This document shows positions 28,151-37,113 of a stretch of DNA of 64,000 nt, in pieces. The notes below the pieces were generated by a model. The model was not told the DNA's origin. It did no database searches and worked only from the letters and a program-made list of their open reading frames with translations. The stretch covers positions 248,001 through 312,000 of the forward strand of contig NZ_LQBN01000003.1 of NCBI RefSeq assembly GCF_001507535.1. The letters run 5' to 3'. This DNA is from Thiomicrospira sp. WB1 (lineage in GTDB: Bacteria > Pseudomonadota > Gammaproteobacteria > Thiomicrospirales > Thiomicrospiraceae). The position numbers were made by a program, and so were the translations under genes. The first letter of the stretch is position 1; each line of letters begins with the position of its first letter.

Positions 28151-30250
28151 ATGGATTTTCAACAGCTTCTCAATCAAGTCAAAGAATGGTTCAAGCGCGG
28201 CGTCGGGGTGCCGGTCGCGATTTTGGCCCTGTTGGCCATGGTGGTGGTACCTCTGCCGCCGTTTTTGCTGGATGTCTTTTTTACGTTTAACATCGCGCTG
28301 TCGCTCGTGGTGCTCATGGTGGCGCTGTACGCCACCCGTCCCCTTGATTTTGCCGTGTTCCCCACGATTATTCTGGTTGCAACCCTGTTCCGTCTGGCGC
28401 TCAATATTGCTTCGACGCGAGTGATTCTGCTTGAAGGCCATACCGGCGCCAATGCCGCCGGGAACGTGATCGAAGCATTCGGGGCCTTCGTGATCGGGGG
28501 CAACTTTGCGGTGGGCCTGGTGATTTTTGCCATTCTGGTGGTGATTAATTTCGTGGTGATCACCAAAGGTGCCGGGCGTGTGGCCGAAGTGAGCGCGCGT
28601 TTTACCCTGGATTCGATGCCGGGTAAGCAGATGGCGATTGATGCTGATTTGAATGCGGGGCTGATCACTCAGGAAGAAGCGCAGTTGCGTCGACAGGATG
28701 TGACCTCGGAGGCGGATTTTTACGGCTCGATGGATGGTGCCAGTAAGTTCGTGCGCGGGGATGCCGTCGCCGGGATTGTGATTTTGTTCATTAACCTGAT
28801 CGGTGGGTTCTCCATCGGTATGGGGCAGCACGGCATGCCGTTCAACGAGGCGATTGAGGTCTATACGTTGCTGACTCTGGGCGACGGGTTGGTGGCCCAG
28901 ATTCCGTCCTTACTCTTGTCGACGGCCACCGCTATTATTGTGACACGTGTTTCCACCGACAAAGACAAACAGGACATGAGCCAACAGGTACAGGCACAGA
29001 TGTTTGCCAACCCCAAGGCTCTGGGTACCACAGCCGGGATTGTGGCGGTGTTTGGGGTGATCCCCGGCATGCCCAATGTCGCGTTTTTGACATTTGCCGC
29101 CATCGCCGGCGGCGGGGCCTATCTGATTCATCGGCAATCCAAAAAGGCGCCACCGCCGGAAGAACTGTTGGGCGAGTCGGATGAGGAAGCGCCGGATCAG
29201 CCACCGGAGCTGAGCTGGGATGATGTGCAGTCGGTGGATATCCTCGGGCTGGAAGTGGGGTATCGGCTGATCCCGATGGTGGACCAGTCCCAGAACGGAC
29301 AGTTATTGGAACGGGTCAAAGGTGTGCGCCGCAAAGTGTCTCAGGAACTGGGCTTTTTGGTGCCGCCGGTACACATCCGGGACAATTTGGATTTAAAACC
29401 CAATGAATATAGAATTATGCTGATGGGTGTGGCCTCGGGTGAAGGCGAAGTGTTCCCGGATCGGGAGATGGCGATCAACCCCGGGCAGGTTTATGGCGAA
29501 ATCAAAGGCACCGCAACCAAGGACCCAACCTTCGGACTGGATGCGGTCTGGATTGATCCGGCCGACCGTGAGCAGGCACAGGCACTGGGCTACACGGTGG
29601 TGGACGCCAGCACCGTGGTGGCCACACACATCAGTCAGGTGATTCAGGACTATGCGCCGGAGCTTCTGGGACACGATGAAACCCAGAAACTTCTCGACAA
29701 GCTCAAAGAAGTGTCACCCAAACTGGTTGAGGAACTGATTCCGGACCGTTTTTCACTGGCGGGTCTGGTACGGGTCCTGCAAAATCTTTTGGCGGAGAAG
29801 GTGTCCATCCGTGATCTGCGAACCATTTTGGAAGCTTTGACGGAAAAGGTTTCCGCCACCCAGGACCCGTCCGAGCTGACCATGCATGTGCGCTCGGCTC
29901 TGGGGCGCTCAATTGTTCAAAACATTGTCGGTTCGGCGGACGAATTGAAGGTGATTACATTGGAGCCTAGTTTGGAACAGTTGTTGCTACAAGCTGCACA
30001 AGGCGCCCCCGAAGGTCAGCTGGCCATTGAGCCGGGGCTGGCAGAGCGTTTGCACAATACCTTGAAAGAGGAGTCGCAAAAGCTCGAAATGGACGGCCAG
30101 ACGGCGGTTCTGCTCGTGGCGCCCCAGATCCGGGCTCAGTTGGCACGTTTGTTTCGCTACAGCCTGTCAAATTTACAGGTGCTGGCGTATTCCGAGGTGC
30201 CAGAAAACCGACGCATCAGCGTGGTGGCCAATGTGGGGCAGGGAGATTAA
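28151..30250 (+). CDS. flhA: Flagellar export protein FlhA
   Basis: A 699-residue export-gate protein that uses the proton motive force and docks chaperone-substrate complexes. The N-terminal half has about eight helices and the FHIPEP-family motifs, for example ALNIASTRVIL and the cytoplasmic loop SARFTLDSMPGKQMAIDAD, here read across residues 140-160. The C-terminal half (from about residue 340) is the cytoplasmic ring domain. Palindromes are absent. It is followed immediately by flhF with no spacer. Confidence 0.96.
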   Translation: MDFQQLLNQVKEWFKRGVGVPVAILALLAMVVVPLPPFLLDVFFTFNIALSLVVLMVALYATRPLDFAVFPTIILVATLFRLALNIASTRVILLEGHTGANAAGNVIEAFGAFVIGGNFAVGLVIFAILVVINFVVITKGAGRVAEVSARFTLDSMPGKQMAIDADLNAGLITQEEAQLRRQDVTSEADFYGSMDGASKFVRGDAVAGIVILFINLIGGFSIGMGQHGMPFNEAIEVYTLLTLGDGLVAQIPSLLLSTATAIIVTRVSTDKDKQDMSQQVQAQMFANPKALGTTAGIVAVFGVIPGMPNVAFLTFAAIAGGGAYLIHRQSKKAPPPEELLGESDEEAPDQPPELSWDDVQSVDILGLEVGYRLIPMVDQSQNGQLLERVKGVRRKVSQELGFLVPPVHIRDNLDLKPNEYRIMLMGVASGEGEVFPDREMAINPGQVYGEIKGTATKDPTFGLDAVWIDPADREQAQALGYTVVDASTVVATHISQVIQDYAPELLGHDETQKLLDKLKEVSPKLVEELIPDRFSLAGLVRVLQNLLAEKVSIRDLRTILEALTEKVSATQDPSELTMHVRSALGRSIVQNIVGSADELKVITLEPSLEQLLLQAAQGAPEGQLAIEPGLAERLHNTLKEESQKLEMDGQTAVLLVAPQIRAQLARLFRYSLSNLQVLAYSEVPENRRISVVANVGQGD

Positions 30251-31423
30251 ATGAAACTCAAACGCTATTTAGCCCCGACCATGCGTCAGGCAATGGCGTT
30301 GGTGCGCGATGAGTTGGGCGACGATGCGGTGATTATGTCGAGCCGCAAAACCGATTCCGGGGTGGAAGTCGTGGCCGCCATCGACCCGGAAGCGCAGGCG
30401 TATAAGGCTCAGCCTAAGGAGGAACCCGCGGCTCGTAGCAGTTATTATTCGCCGGAGTATGAGGTGCAGGCCAGTGCTATGCCGCCTTCGGGAGGTCCTG
30501 AAATCCAGAAAATGGCCGATGAATTGCAAGCGGTCAAACAGATGCTGGAGAACCAGCTTTCGGGTCTGGCGTGGAACCAGACCGAAACCCGGGAGCCGGA
30601 GAAAGTGGCGCTGATCAAGCGTCTGGTCAAGCTGGGGCTGGGCTGGCAACTGGCTCAACGCCTGGCGGATGAAGCGCCTGCCAATTTTGACCAGGCCTGG
30701 TCTGACGTGCTGGCGCGCATCGAACAGGAGATTCCGGTCGATTCGCGCGACGTGATCGAAAGTGGCGGCATCGTCGCTTTGGTCGGGCCGACCGGGGTGG
30801 GCAAAACCACTACCATTGCGAAAATGGCCAGCCGGTTTGTGATGCGAAACAGCGCCAGCCAAATGGCACTGGTGACCACAGACTGTTACAAAATCGGCGC
30901 GCAGGCGCAATTGAAAACCTTCGCCGATTTGTTGGGCGTGCCGGTGCATGTGGCCAATTCGCAGGGCGAGCTATACAGCCTGCTCAGCTCATTGGCCAGC
31001 AAAAAACTGGTCCTGATTGATACCGCTGGCATCAGTCAGAAAGACATTATGTTGTCGCAGCAGTTTACCAAGGAACAACCTGGGTTGAATTCCATCCGCA
31101 ATTACTTGGTGATGTCAGCGGCCACTCAGTTAAATGTGATGCAGGATGTGGTGCGTTCTTTCAGCCAGGTCGGTCTGCACGGATGCATTCTGACCAAAGT
31201 GGATGAAGCCCTGCAATTGGGGCATATATTAACCGTATTGATTGAGCATCAGCTGTCGGTGTCCTATTTATCGGGCGGTCAGCGGGTGCCGGAAGATTTG
31301 GAGCCGGTCAAAGTGAGAGATCTGGTGGACAAAGCCATTGTACTGGGGCAGCAGAATACCCAGATGGACCCGGACGATGCATTGCGTCTGGGGCTGGGCC
31401 GGGAGATATCCGATGCACAATGA
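30251..31423 (+). CDS. flhF: Flagellar-placement GTPase FlhF
   Basis: A 390-residue SRP-type GTPase that places polar flagella. The basic N-terminal B domain (KLKRYLAPTMRQAM start) is followed by a helical N region and the G domain: G1 VGPTGVGKTTTIAKMA, G2 DCYKIGAQAQL, G3 DTAGISQ, and G4 ILTKVDE. The ATG directly follows the flhA stop; GGGAG at the end of flhA is the ribosome site. The gene overlaps flhG by 11 bp. Presence of flhF-flhG argues for polar rather than peritrichous flagella. Palindrome copy 9 is inside the gene and encodes DQAW. Confidence 0.95.
   Translation: MKLKRYLAPTMRQAMALVRDELGDDAVIMSSRKTDSGVEVVAAIDPEAQAYKAQPKEEPAARSSYYSPEYEVQASAMPPSGGPEIQKMADELQAVKQMLENQLSGLAWNQTETREPEKVALIKRLVKLGLGWQLAQRLADEAPANFDQAWSDVLARIEQEIPVDSRDVIESGGIVALVGPTGVGKTTTIAKMASRFVMRNSASQMALVTTDCYKIGAQAQLKTFADLLGVPVHVANSQGELYSLLSSLASKKLVLIDTAGISQKDIMLSQQFTKEQPGLNSIRNYLVMSAATQLNVMQDVVRSFSQVGLHGCILTKVDEALQLGHILTVLIEHQLSVSYLSGGQRVPEDLEPVKVRDLVDKAIVLGQQNTQMDPDDALRLGLGREISDAQ
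30690..30701. repeat. Dispersed palindrome, copy 9 (inside flhF)
   Basis: Read in frame as DQAW within NFDQAWSDVL, in the helical region before the GTPase domain. Confidence 0.9.
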
Positions 31424-32336
31424 TCAGGCGGCCGGGTTACGCGCCATGCGCTCAGCCCGACAAAGCGAACCAACTGGGCAAACAGCCCCAGCAGCACAGC
31501 CAAAGGGGAAAAGGGTGAAACAAGACAAGCCAGTCAGAGTGCTTGCAGTCGCCAGCGGTAAGGGTGGCGTCGGCAAAACCAATGTTTCGGTCAACCTCGG
31601 GGTGGCGCTCACCAAAATGGGCAACCGGGTTCTGTTGATGGACGCCGATATGGGCCTGGCCAATGTGGATGTCATGCTGGGCCTGCAGACCCAATACAAT
31701 CTATCACATGTGCTGGACGGTCAGAAAAGCCTGAAAGAGGTGATGGTGGATGCGCCGGGTGGGTTGAAAGTGATTCCCGCTGCGTCGGGTGTCAAACGGA
31801 TGGCGCAATTGACCCCTGCTGAAAATGCTGGAATAATTAATGCCTTTGATGAAATTGACGGTCTTCTGGATGTGCTGGTCATTGATACGGCCGCCGGGAT
31901 CGCGGACAGTGTGGTCAGTTTCTGTCGTGCCTCCCAAGAGGTGGTCGTGGTGGTAACTGATGAGCCCGCGTCCATGACCGATGCGTATGCATTGATCAAA
32001 GTGTTAAGCCGCGATTACGAACTGACCCGCTTTCAGCTTTTGGCCAATATGGCCAAGTCTGAAAAACATGGCAAAATGCTTTATGATAAGTTCTCACAGG
32101 TATGTGAACAGTTTCTGGATGTGCGCATCCAGTATTTGGGGACCATCCCGTTTGATACCGATTTGCGAGAATCGATTCAAAAGCAGACGCCGGTTACTCT
32201 GGCCAAACCCATGAGTGAATCGGCCAAAGCTTTCCGGAATTTGGCGCAAAAGATCAATGGTTGGCCAGTTCCGCAAGGCGTGACGGGCTATCTGCAGTTT
32301 TTTGTTGAGCGTTTGTTTCAGGCCAAATCGGACTGA
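31413..32336 (+). CDS. flhG: Flagellar-number ATPase FlhG (FleN/MinD-like)
   Basis: A 307-residue MinD/ParA-type ATPase that limits flagellar number by opposing FlhF. The deviant Walker A is SGKGGVGKTNVSVNLG near residue 50, preceded by a 40-residue Gln/Lys-rich tail that contains a DQAAGLRAM motif typical of FlhG. Walker B is seen in LLMDADMGLANVDVMLG and the switch in VLVIDTAAGI. The start ATG at 31413 overlaps the end of flhF. Confidence 0.95.
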   Translation: MHNDQAAGLRAMRSARQSEPTGQTAPAAQPKGKRVKQDKPVRVLAVASGKGGVGKTNVSVNLGVALTKMGNRVLLMDADMGLANVDVMLGLQTQYNLSHVLDGQKSLKEVMVDAPGGLKVIPAASGVKRMAQLTPAENAGIINAFDEIDGLLDVLVIDTAAGIADSVVSFCRASQEVVVVVTDEPASMTDAYALIKVLSRDYELTRFQLLANMAKSEKHGKMLYDKFSQVCEQFLDVRIQYLGTIPFDTDLRESIQKQTPVTLAKPMSESAKAFRNLAQKINGWPVPQGVTGYLQFFVERLFQAKSD

Positions 32337-32374
32337 ACGTCCCGAGGCAGCGCGTAAATGGGGATGAAGGGTTT

Positions 32375-33106
32375 ATGACAGGCACCCAGGTTTATGCCAA
32401 GGTTCAACAACAGTCCGCCGGGCAGGGCACGGGCATTGAAATTGAACCGTTTCTGCCCCTGGTCAAGCGCATTGCGTATCACCTGAAAGGTCGTTTGCCC
32501 GACAGTGTCATGGTCGAAGACCTGATTCAGTCTGGCATCATCGGTCTGATGGAGGCGGCTCAGAAGTTTGACGCCAATCAAGGGGCGACCTTTGAGACGT
32601 ATGCCGGTATCCGGATTCGGGGCGCCATGCTCGATGAAATTCGCAAGGGGGACTGGACGCCCCGTTCCGTGCATCGAAAATCGCGGGAAGTGGCCGAGGC
32701 GATCAATCAGGTTGAGTCGCGTTTGGGGCGCGAAGCGCGGGATGAGGAAGTGGCGGAACACTTGGGTGTGTCACTCGGCGATTACTACCGTATGCTGCAG
32801 GACACCAACTCGTCACAACTCTTGTCGATTGATGAGCCGGATCATGACGAGTTGTCGGAAGAGCGGATGGTCAGCCAGAACAAAACCCCGATCGCCGAAC
32901 TGGCTGAAGCTGGTTTTCATCAGGCGCTGGTGGCGCAGATTGAACATCTGCCGGAAAAAGAAAAGCTGGTCATGGCGCTTTATTATGACGAAGAATTGAA
33001 CCTGAAAGAAATCGGACAGGTGTTGGAAGTCAGTGAATCTCGCGTGAGCCAGATTCACAGTCAGGCGATCAAACGACTGAAATCCAGGTTGAGAGATTGG
33101 ATATAA
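32375..33106 (+). CDS. fliA: Flagellar sigma factor FliA (sigma28)
   Basis: A 243-residue sigma factor for late flagellar and chemotaxis genes. Region 2 contains LPLVKRIAYHLKGRLP and MEAAQKFDANQGATFETYA; region 3 and region 4 follow, the latter with the helix-turn-helix LKEIGQVLEVSESRVSQIHS. AAGGG precedes the ATG. It lies after flhG and before cheY as in Vibrio- and Pseudomonas-like flagellar clusters. FlgM, its anti-sigma factor, is not in the window. Confidence 0.96.
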   Translation: MTGTQVYAKVQQQSAGQGTGIEIEPFLPLVKRIAYHLKGRLPDSVMVEDLIQSGIIGLMEAAQKFDANQGATFETYAGIRIRGAMLDEIRKGDWTPRSVHRKSREVAEAINQVESRLGREARDEEVAEHLGVSLGDYYRMLQDTNSSQLLSIDEPDHDELSEERMVSQNKTPIAELAEAGFHQALVAQIEHLPEKEKLVMALYYDEELNLKEIGQVLEVSESRVSQIHSQAIKRLKSRLRDWI

Positions 33107-33163
33107 ACGGCAATGACAGCTGGCACGCGGTGTCAGGAAATGAATAAGATTTGAGGAACCACC

Positions 33164-33577
33164 ATGCAAATAGATCGTAATATGAACATCCTGGTCGTGG
33201 ACGATTTTTCGACCATGCGCCGAATTGTCAAAAACTTGCTGAAAGAACTTGGGTTCAGTAAATTTGATGAGGCGGATGATGGTGCGACCGCATGGCCCAT
33301 GATTCAAAGCGGCAAGTATGACTTCATCGTCAGCGATTGGAATATGCCGGAAATGACGGGAATCGATTTGTTGCGTCATGTTCGAGCCGACGAGAAATTG
33401 AAGTCAACGCCTTTCCTGCTGATCACGGCGGAAGCCAAGCGTGCCCAGATTCTGGAGGCGGCCGAAGCCGGTGTGGATGGTTACATTGTCAAACCCTTTA
33501 CGGCGGCCACGCTGAATGGCAAAATTGAAAAAATATTTGAACGGGTGGCCGAGCGCAAAAAGGCCGCAGGTGGCTAA
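33164..33577 (+). CDS. cheY: Chemotaxis response regulator CheY
   Basis: A 137-residue single receiver domain that binds the flagellar switch when phosphorylated. Acidic pocket DD follows NILVVDDFSTMRRIV, the phospho-acceptor Asp is in FIVSDWNMPEMTG, the conserved Thr in LLITAEAKR, and the Lys in GYIVKPFTA. The start at 33164 has GAGGAACC upstream, adding six residues before the usual CheY start. It precedes cheZ, with a hairpin in between. Confidence 0.96.
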   Translation: MQIDRNMNILVVDDFSTMRRIVKNLLKELGFSKFDEADDGATAWPMIQSGKYDFIVSDWNMPEMTGIDLLRHVRADEKLKSTPFLLITAEAKRAQILEAAEAGVDGYIVKPFTAATLNGKIEKIFERVAERKKAAGG

Positions 33578-33622
33578 ATGACGACGCGCTGTTCGCAACC
33601 ATATTAAAGAAAAAATAAAAGG

Positions 33623-33652
33623 AAGGCCTGTCCACGTGGATGGGCCTTTTTT
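33623..33652 (+). terminator. Terminator-like hairpin between cheY and cheZ
   Basis: AAGGCC, TCCA, CG, TGGA, GGCCT form an interrupted stem with a TG/TG internal loop, followed by TTTTTT. It may partly end transcription after cheY and give cheY more transcript than cheZ-cheA-cheW. Confidence 0.6.
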
Positions 33653-33669
33653 GGTTTCAGGGAGAGGAC

Positions 33670-34323
33670 ATGAAAAACATTAAACCCAAACAAGTCAAAT
33701 CACTGCTCAAGGCGCTGGAAAAAGAAAATTATGACAAGGCGTCAGAAATGTTGGATCAGATTGTGGCCAAGCGCAATGAATCCTTGATTGAAGGCGTGGA
33801 AGAGATCGCACAGAATTTGCACGATACGCTTGAAGGTTTTGGCCAGGATGCTCAGCTGTTGCGAGACACCAAGCACGGTTTGCCCGACGCCACCGAACGC
33901 CTGGAGTATGTGATGCAGACGACCGAGGAGGCCAGTAACAAAACACTGAGCGCGGCGGAAAACATGATTGGCCTGTTGGAATCGATTGAATCGCAGACAT
34001 CGGATGAAAAAATTGCCGGGTATGTCAGACAGGCGCACGCGGAAATGACCGAGATCATGACCGCTCAATCGTTTCAGGATTTAACGGGACAGGTGTTGAA
34101 TCGGGTGATTATGCTGGTGACCAGTCTGGAAGCCTCACTGAAAGATCTGATTCAGCGCTCCGGTCTCTCTTTGGATGCGATTCCGGCGGCTCACCAATCG
34201 GAAGCCGAACGCAAAGCTGAAGAAGAAAAAGGCATGGGCCCCAATGTGACCCGTGAAAGCCAAAAAGGCACGGTCGGTTCCCAAGCCGATGTGGATGCGA
34301 TGTTGGATGACCTGGGAATTTGA
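33670..34323 (+). CDS. cheZ: CheY-phosphate phosphatase CheZ
   Basis: A 217-residue, largely helical protein that removes phosphate from CheY. The catalytic helix carries the Asp/Gln pair region QSFQDLTGQVLNRVI, in which Gln is expected to attack via water. The C-terminal peptide SQADVDAMLDDLGI is the CheY-binding tail, matching the E. coli type. A GGAGAGG ribosome site places the ATG at 33670. It comes 92 bp after cheY. Confidence 0.94.
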   Translation: MKNIKPKQVKSLLKALEKENYDKASEMLDQIVAKRNESLIEGVEEIAQNLHDTLEGFGQDAQLLRDTKHGLPDATERLEYVMQTTEEASNKTLSAAENMIGLLESIESQTSDEKIAGYVRQAHAEMTEIMTAQSFQDLTGQVLNRVIMLVTSLEASLKDLIQRSGLSLDAIPAAHQSEAERKAEEEKGMGPNVTRESQKGTVGSQADVDAMLDDLGI

Positions 34324-34524
34324 TCAGCGCGCAATCATGGCATGTGGTTTGCTTTGCAAGGGGTAAGCATTTGAAGTGTGCCAGAAATTTGGCGGAGGAT
34401 GTCCGTCAGCGTTTGCGTTAAGTGGGTGCAGACGAACGTTGGATTGTTACCCATGTTCTGATGGACAAACCGTTTGCGACGCGCAAGGGGTGAGCTGGCC
34501 GCGTAATCAAAGAGGGTTGTCACC

Positions 34525-36537
34525 GTGGATGAAGAAATACTACAGGACTTTCTGGTTGAAGCCACAGAGCTGATCGAAGGACTGGATGAGCAGTTAACGG
34601 AGTTGGAGTCATCGCCGACTGATTCTGACTTGCTGAACGCCGTTTTTCGCGGGTTTCACACCATCAAAGGGGGCGCAGGGTTCCTGGGCATTACGCCTTT
34701 GGTTGAGCTGTGTCATCGTGCCGAAAACGTGTTCGATAAGATCCGCAACGGTGACCTGGAATACGACCATCACGCTTCCGATGTGATCATGCGAGCGTTC
34801 GATGAGATCAGTGACTTCATCGATCAGTTGAACGACGGTGTGCGTGAGTTTGATGATGAATCAAACAAGGATCTGATTGATGAGCTAGACCGTCTGCGCA
34901 GTGGCGGCGGAGACGACGACACGGCTCAGGCTGAGGCGGCCAAAGACGAAGGGGGGCAAGCCAGCGGTTCCGAAGCGTCGGCGCCCAAGCTTGAGCTGCC
35001 CGAAGGGGTCGACCCGGAAGGCGAAATCACCGATGATGAATTCGAAGCGTTGCTGCAACAGCGCGACCAATTGACGCAGTCTGAAGATGGCGGCAGCGGC
35101 GCGAAAAAGCTCGAACTGCCAGAAGGCGTGGACCCGGAGGGTGAAATCACCGACGACGAGTTCGAGGCGCTGCTGGCGCAACGCGACCAGTTGGAAGGTC
35201 AGGACAGCGGCGTTCCCGTCAGCGACAAGATCAGCGCCTACAGTGCGCCCAAAGAGGCTGCCCAGCCTGACAAGGCTGCGAAGCCCGAACCGAAAAAACC
35301 AGCAAAAGAAGCCAAAAAGCCGGAACCCAAAAAAGCGGATGCGGGCAAGGATAAAGCCCATAAGCCGGCTGCAGAATCCACCGTGCGAGTGGACACACGA
35401 CGTCTCGATGAGATCATGAACCTGGTGGGCGAGCTGGTGCTGGTACGCAACCGCTTGCTGACACTGCGTGGCAGTGATGACGACACCGCCGAAGAGCTTT
35501 CCAGTGCCGTGGGCAATCTGGATCATGTCACCACGGATTTACAGGCGTCGGTGATGAAAACCCGGATGCAGCCGGTGAAAAAAGTGTTCGGTCGATTCCC
35601 GCGCGTGGTGCGCGACCTGTCTCGCAAGCTGGGCAAAGAAATCAACCTGGAAATGAAGGGCGAAGACACGGATCTGGACAAAAACCTGGTCGAAGCCTTG
35701 GCCGATCCGTTGGTGCATTTGGTGCGAAACTCGGTGGATCATGGGGTGGAAATGCCCGATGAGCGTGAGGCGGAAGGCAAGCCCCGCGAAGGCACCGTTA
35801 TTTTGGCCGCGGAGCAGGAAGGGGATCACATTCTTCTGTCCATTACCGATGATGGCAAAGGCATGGACCCGGACAAACTGCGGGCCAAAGCCGTGGAAAA
35901 AGGGGTGATGGATGAGGTGTCGGCCAACCAGCTGGACGATAAATCCGCGTTTGAGCTGATCATGGCGGCTGGGTTCTCCACCGCGGATCAGGTCAGTGAT
36001 ATTTCCGGTCGCGGGGTGGGGATGGATGTGGTCAAAAACATGATCACCAAACTCAATGGCAGCATTGACATTCATTCCGCGCCGGGCGAAGGGACTCGAA
36101 TCAGTATTCGTGTGCCTCTGACGCTGGCGATTCTGCCCACCTTGATGGTGGCATTTGAAGAAGACAGCTATGCCATCCCTCTGACCAGTGTGCAGGAAAT
36201 CTTTGATTATGATGGGGATCAGATCAATAAAATCGACGGACAGATGATGGTGCGTCTGCGCGAAAAAAGCGTGCCCCTGCTGTTTTTGAAGGACTGGCTG
36301 AACCCCAGTTGCAGCAAAGACGATTTTTCCGGCGATAAGGTTGTGATCGTGTCGATCGGGAACCAGTATGCCGGACTGGTAGTGGATCAGGTCAATGGCC
36401 AGGAAGAGGTGGTCATCAAACCACTGGGTGTGATGATGAAACATCTGGAAGGCTATGCCGGGGCGACGATTACCGGCAACGGCAATATTGCGCTGATCCT
36501 GGATTTACCGGGTGTTCTCAAACGCTTTCAATTTTAG
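34525..36537 (+). CDS. cheA: Chemotaxis histidine kinase CheA
   Basis: A 670-residue kinase. Domains: Hpt (1-105) with the phospho-acceptor His45 in FHTIKGGAGFLG; an acidic section holding two copies of a 40-residue unit (starting at residues 155 and 195); an Ala/Lys/Pro-rich linker; the dimerisation helices from about 290 (RLDEIMNLVGELVLVRNRL); the kinase domain with N box HLVRNSVDHGVE, G1 DDGKGMD and G2 GRGVGMDVV; and a C-terminal CheW-like domain. No obvious full P2 CheY-binding domain is seen, and the repeats may replace it. The start is GTG, with AGAGGG upstream. Confidence 0.95.
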   Translation: MDEEILQDFLVEATELIEGLDEQLTELESSPTDSDLLNAVFRGFHTIKGGAGFLGITPLVELCHRAENVFDKIRNGDLEYDHHASDVIMRAFDEISDFIDQLNDGVREFDDESNKDLIDELDRLRSGGGDDDTAQAEAAKDEGGQASGSEASAPKLELPEGVDPEGEITDDEFEALLQQRDQLTQSEDGGSGAKKLELPEGVDPEGEITDDEFEALLAQRDQLEGQDSGVPVSDKISAYSAPKEAAQPDKAAKPEPKKPAKEAKKPEPKKADAGKDKAHKPAAESTVRVDTRRLDEIMNLVGELVLVRNRLLTLRGSDDDTAEELSSAVGNLDHVTTDLQASVMKTRMQPVKKVFGRFPRVVRDLSRKLGKEINLEMKGEDTDLDKNLVEALADPLVHLVRNSVDHGVEMPDEREAEGKPREGTVILAAEQEGDHILLSITDDGKGMDPDKLRAKAVEKGVMDEVSANQLDDKSAFELIMAAGFSTADQVSDISGRGVGMDVVKNMITKLNGSIDIHSAPGEGTRISIRVPLTLAILPTLMVAFEEDSYAIPLTSVQEIFDYDGDQINKIDGQMMVRLREKSVPLLFLKDWLNPSCSKDDFSGDKVVIVSIGNQYAGLVVDQVNGQEEVVIKPLGVMMKHLEGYAGATITGNGNIALILDLPGVLKRFQF

Positions 36538-36549
36538 AGGAGATTCCGC

Positions 36550-37071
36550 ATGAGTGTGGCCACAAAAGCGGCTTCCGCCGATGATCATGCCAGCAATCTG
36601 GCGCTGGACGGCATGTTGGACGAAGAAGGGCAGTTTTCAGGCCCCAGTGTTCGTTGTGTGCTGTTTGAGCTGGATCAGGAAGTGTATGGCATCAATGTCA
36701 AAAAAATTCGTGAAGTGTTGCGGGTGGGGCAAATTCGCCAGGTGCAGGGTGCCGACCCAACCGTTTTGGGGGTGATCAATGTGCGCGGCGTCATCGTCTC
36801 GGTAATTGATACCCGTATGACCTACGGGTTGGGCAGTAAAGAGCCAGATGAGTTATCTCGCATCATCATTGTTGAATTGGATGAAGATAATATCGTGGGC
36901 ATGCTGGTCGACAGTGTGATGGAGGTCAAAGACATCCCGGAAAAACAGTTTGAGCCTATGTCCTCCACCAAAGAAAACGCCTCACGCTATCTTCAGGGCA
37001 TTGCCCATTATCAGGGCGATGTCATTATCCTGATCGATGTGGACAGCATGTTTGCTGGGGCTATTGAATAA
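36550..37071 (+). CDS. cheW: Chemotaxis coupling protein CheW
   Basis: A 173-residue adaptor that joins CheA to chemoreceptors. The CheW fold is visible from CVLFELDQEVYGINVKKIREVL through the GVINVRGVIVSVIDTR turn, including the conserved NxRG. It has an N-terminal extension of about 30 residues compared with E. coli CheW. It is the last gene of the cluster; a 28-bp perfect palindrome follows its stop codon by one base. No cheB, cheR or mot genes follow. Confidence 0.95.
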   Translation: MSVATKAASADDHASNLALDGMLDEEGQFSGPSVRCVLFELDQEVYGINVKKIREVLRVGQIRQVQGADPTVLGVINVRGVIVSVIDTRMTYGLGSKEPDELSRIIIVELDEDNIVGMLVDSVMEVKDIPEKQFEPMSSTKENASRYLQGIAHYQGDVIILIDVDSMFAGAIE

Positions 37072-37079
37072 CCGTTTTT

Positions 37080-37091
37080 ACCAGGCCTGGT
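37080..37091. repeat. Dispersed palindrome, copy 10, with long arms
   Basis: The core is the centre of a perfect 28-bp palindrome (37072-37099) that starts at the base after the cheW stop codon and lies between convergent cheW and hslO. Confidence 0.92.
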
Positions 37092-37113
37092 AAAAACGGA
37101 GTTGTTTTGGTTC

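Noticed and set aside
27071-28831. A 586-codon open frame opposite flhB and the start of flhA
   Set aside because: Same reason: antisense shadow with His/Gln/Arg-rich composition, crossing two well-supported flagellar genes.
34324-34524. A small gene or RNA between cheZ and cheA
   Set aside because: The 200-bp gap has only a short reading that overlaps the cheA start, with no ribosome site, and no convincing hairpin.
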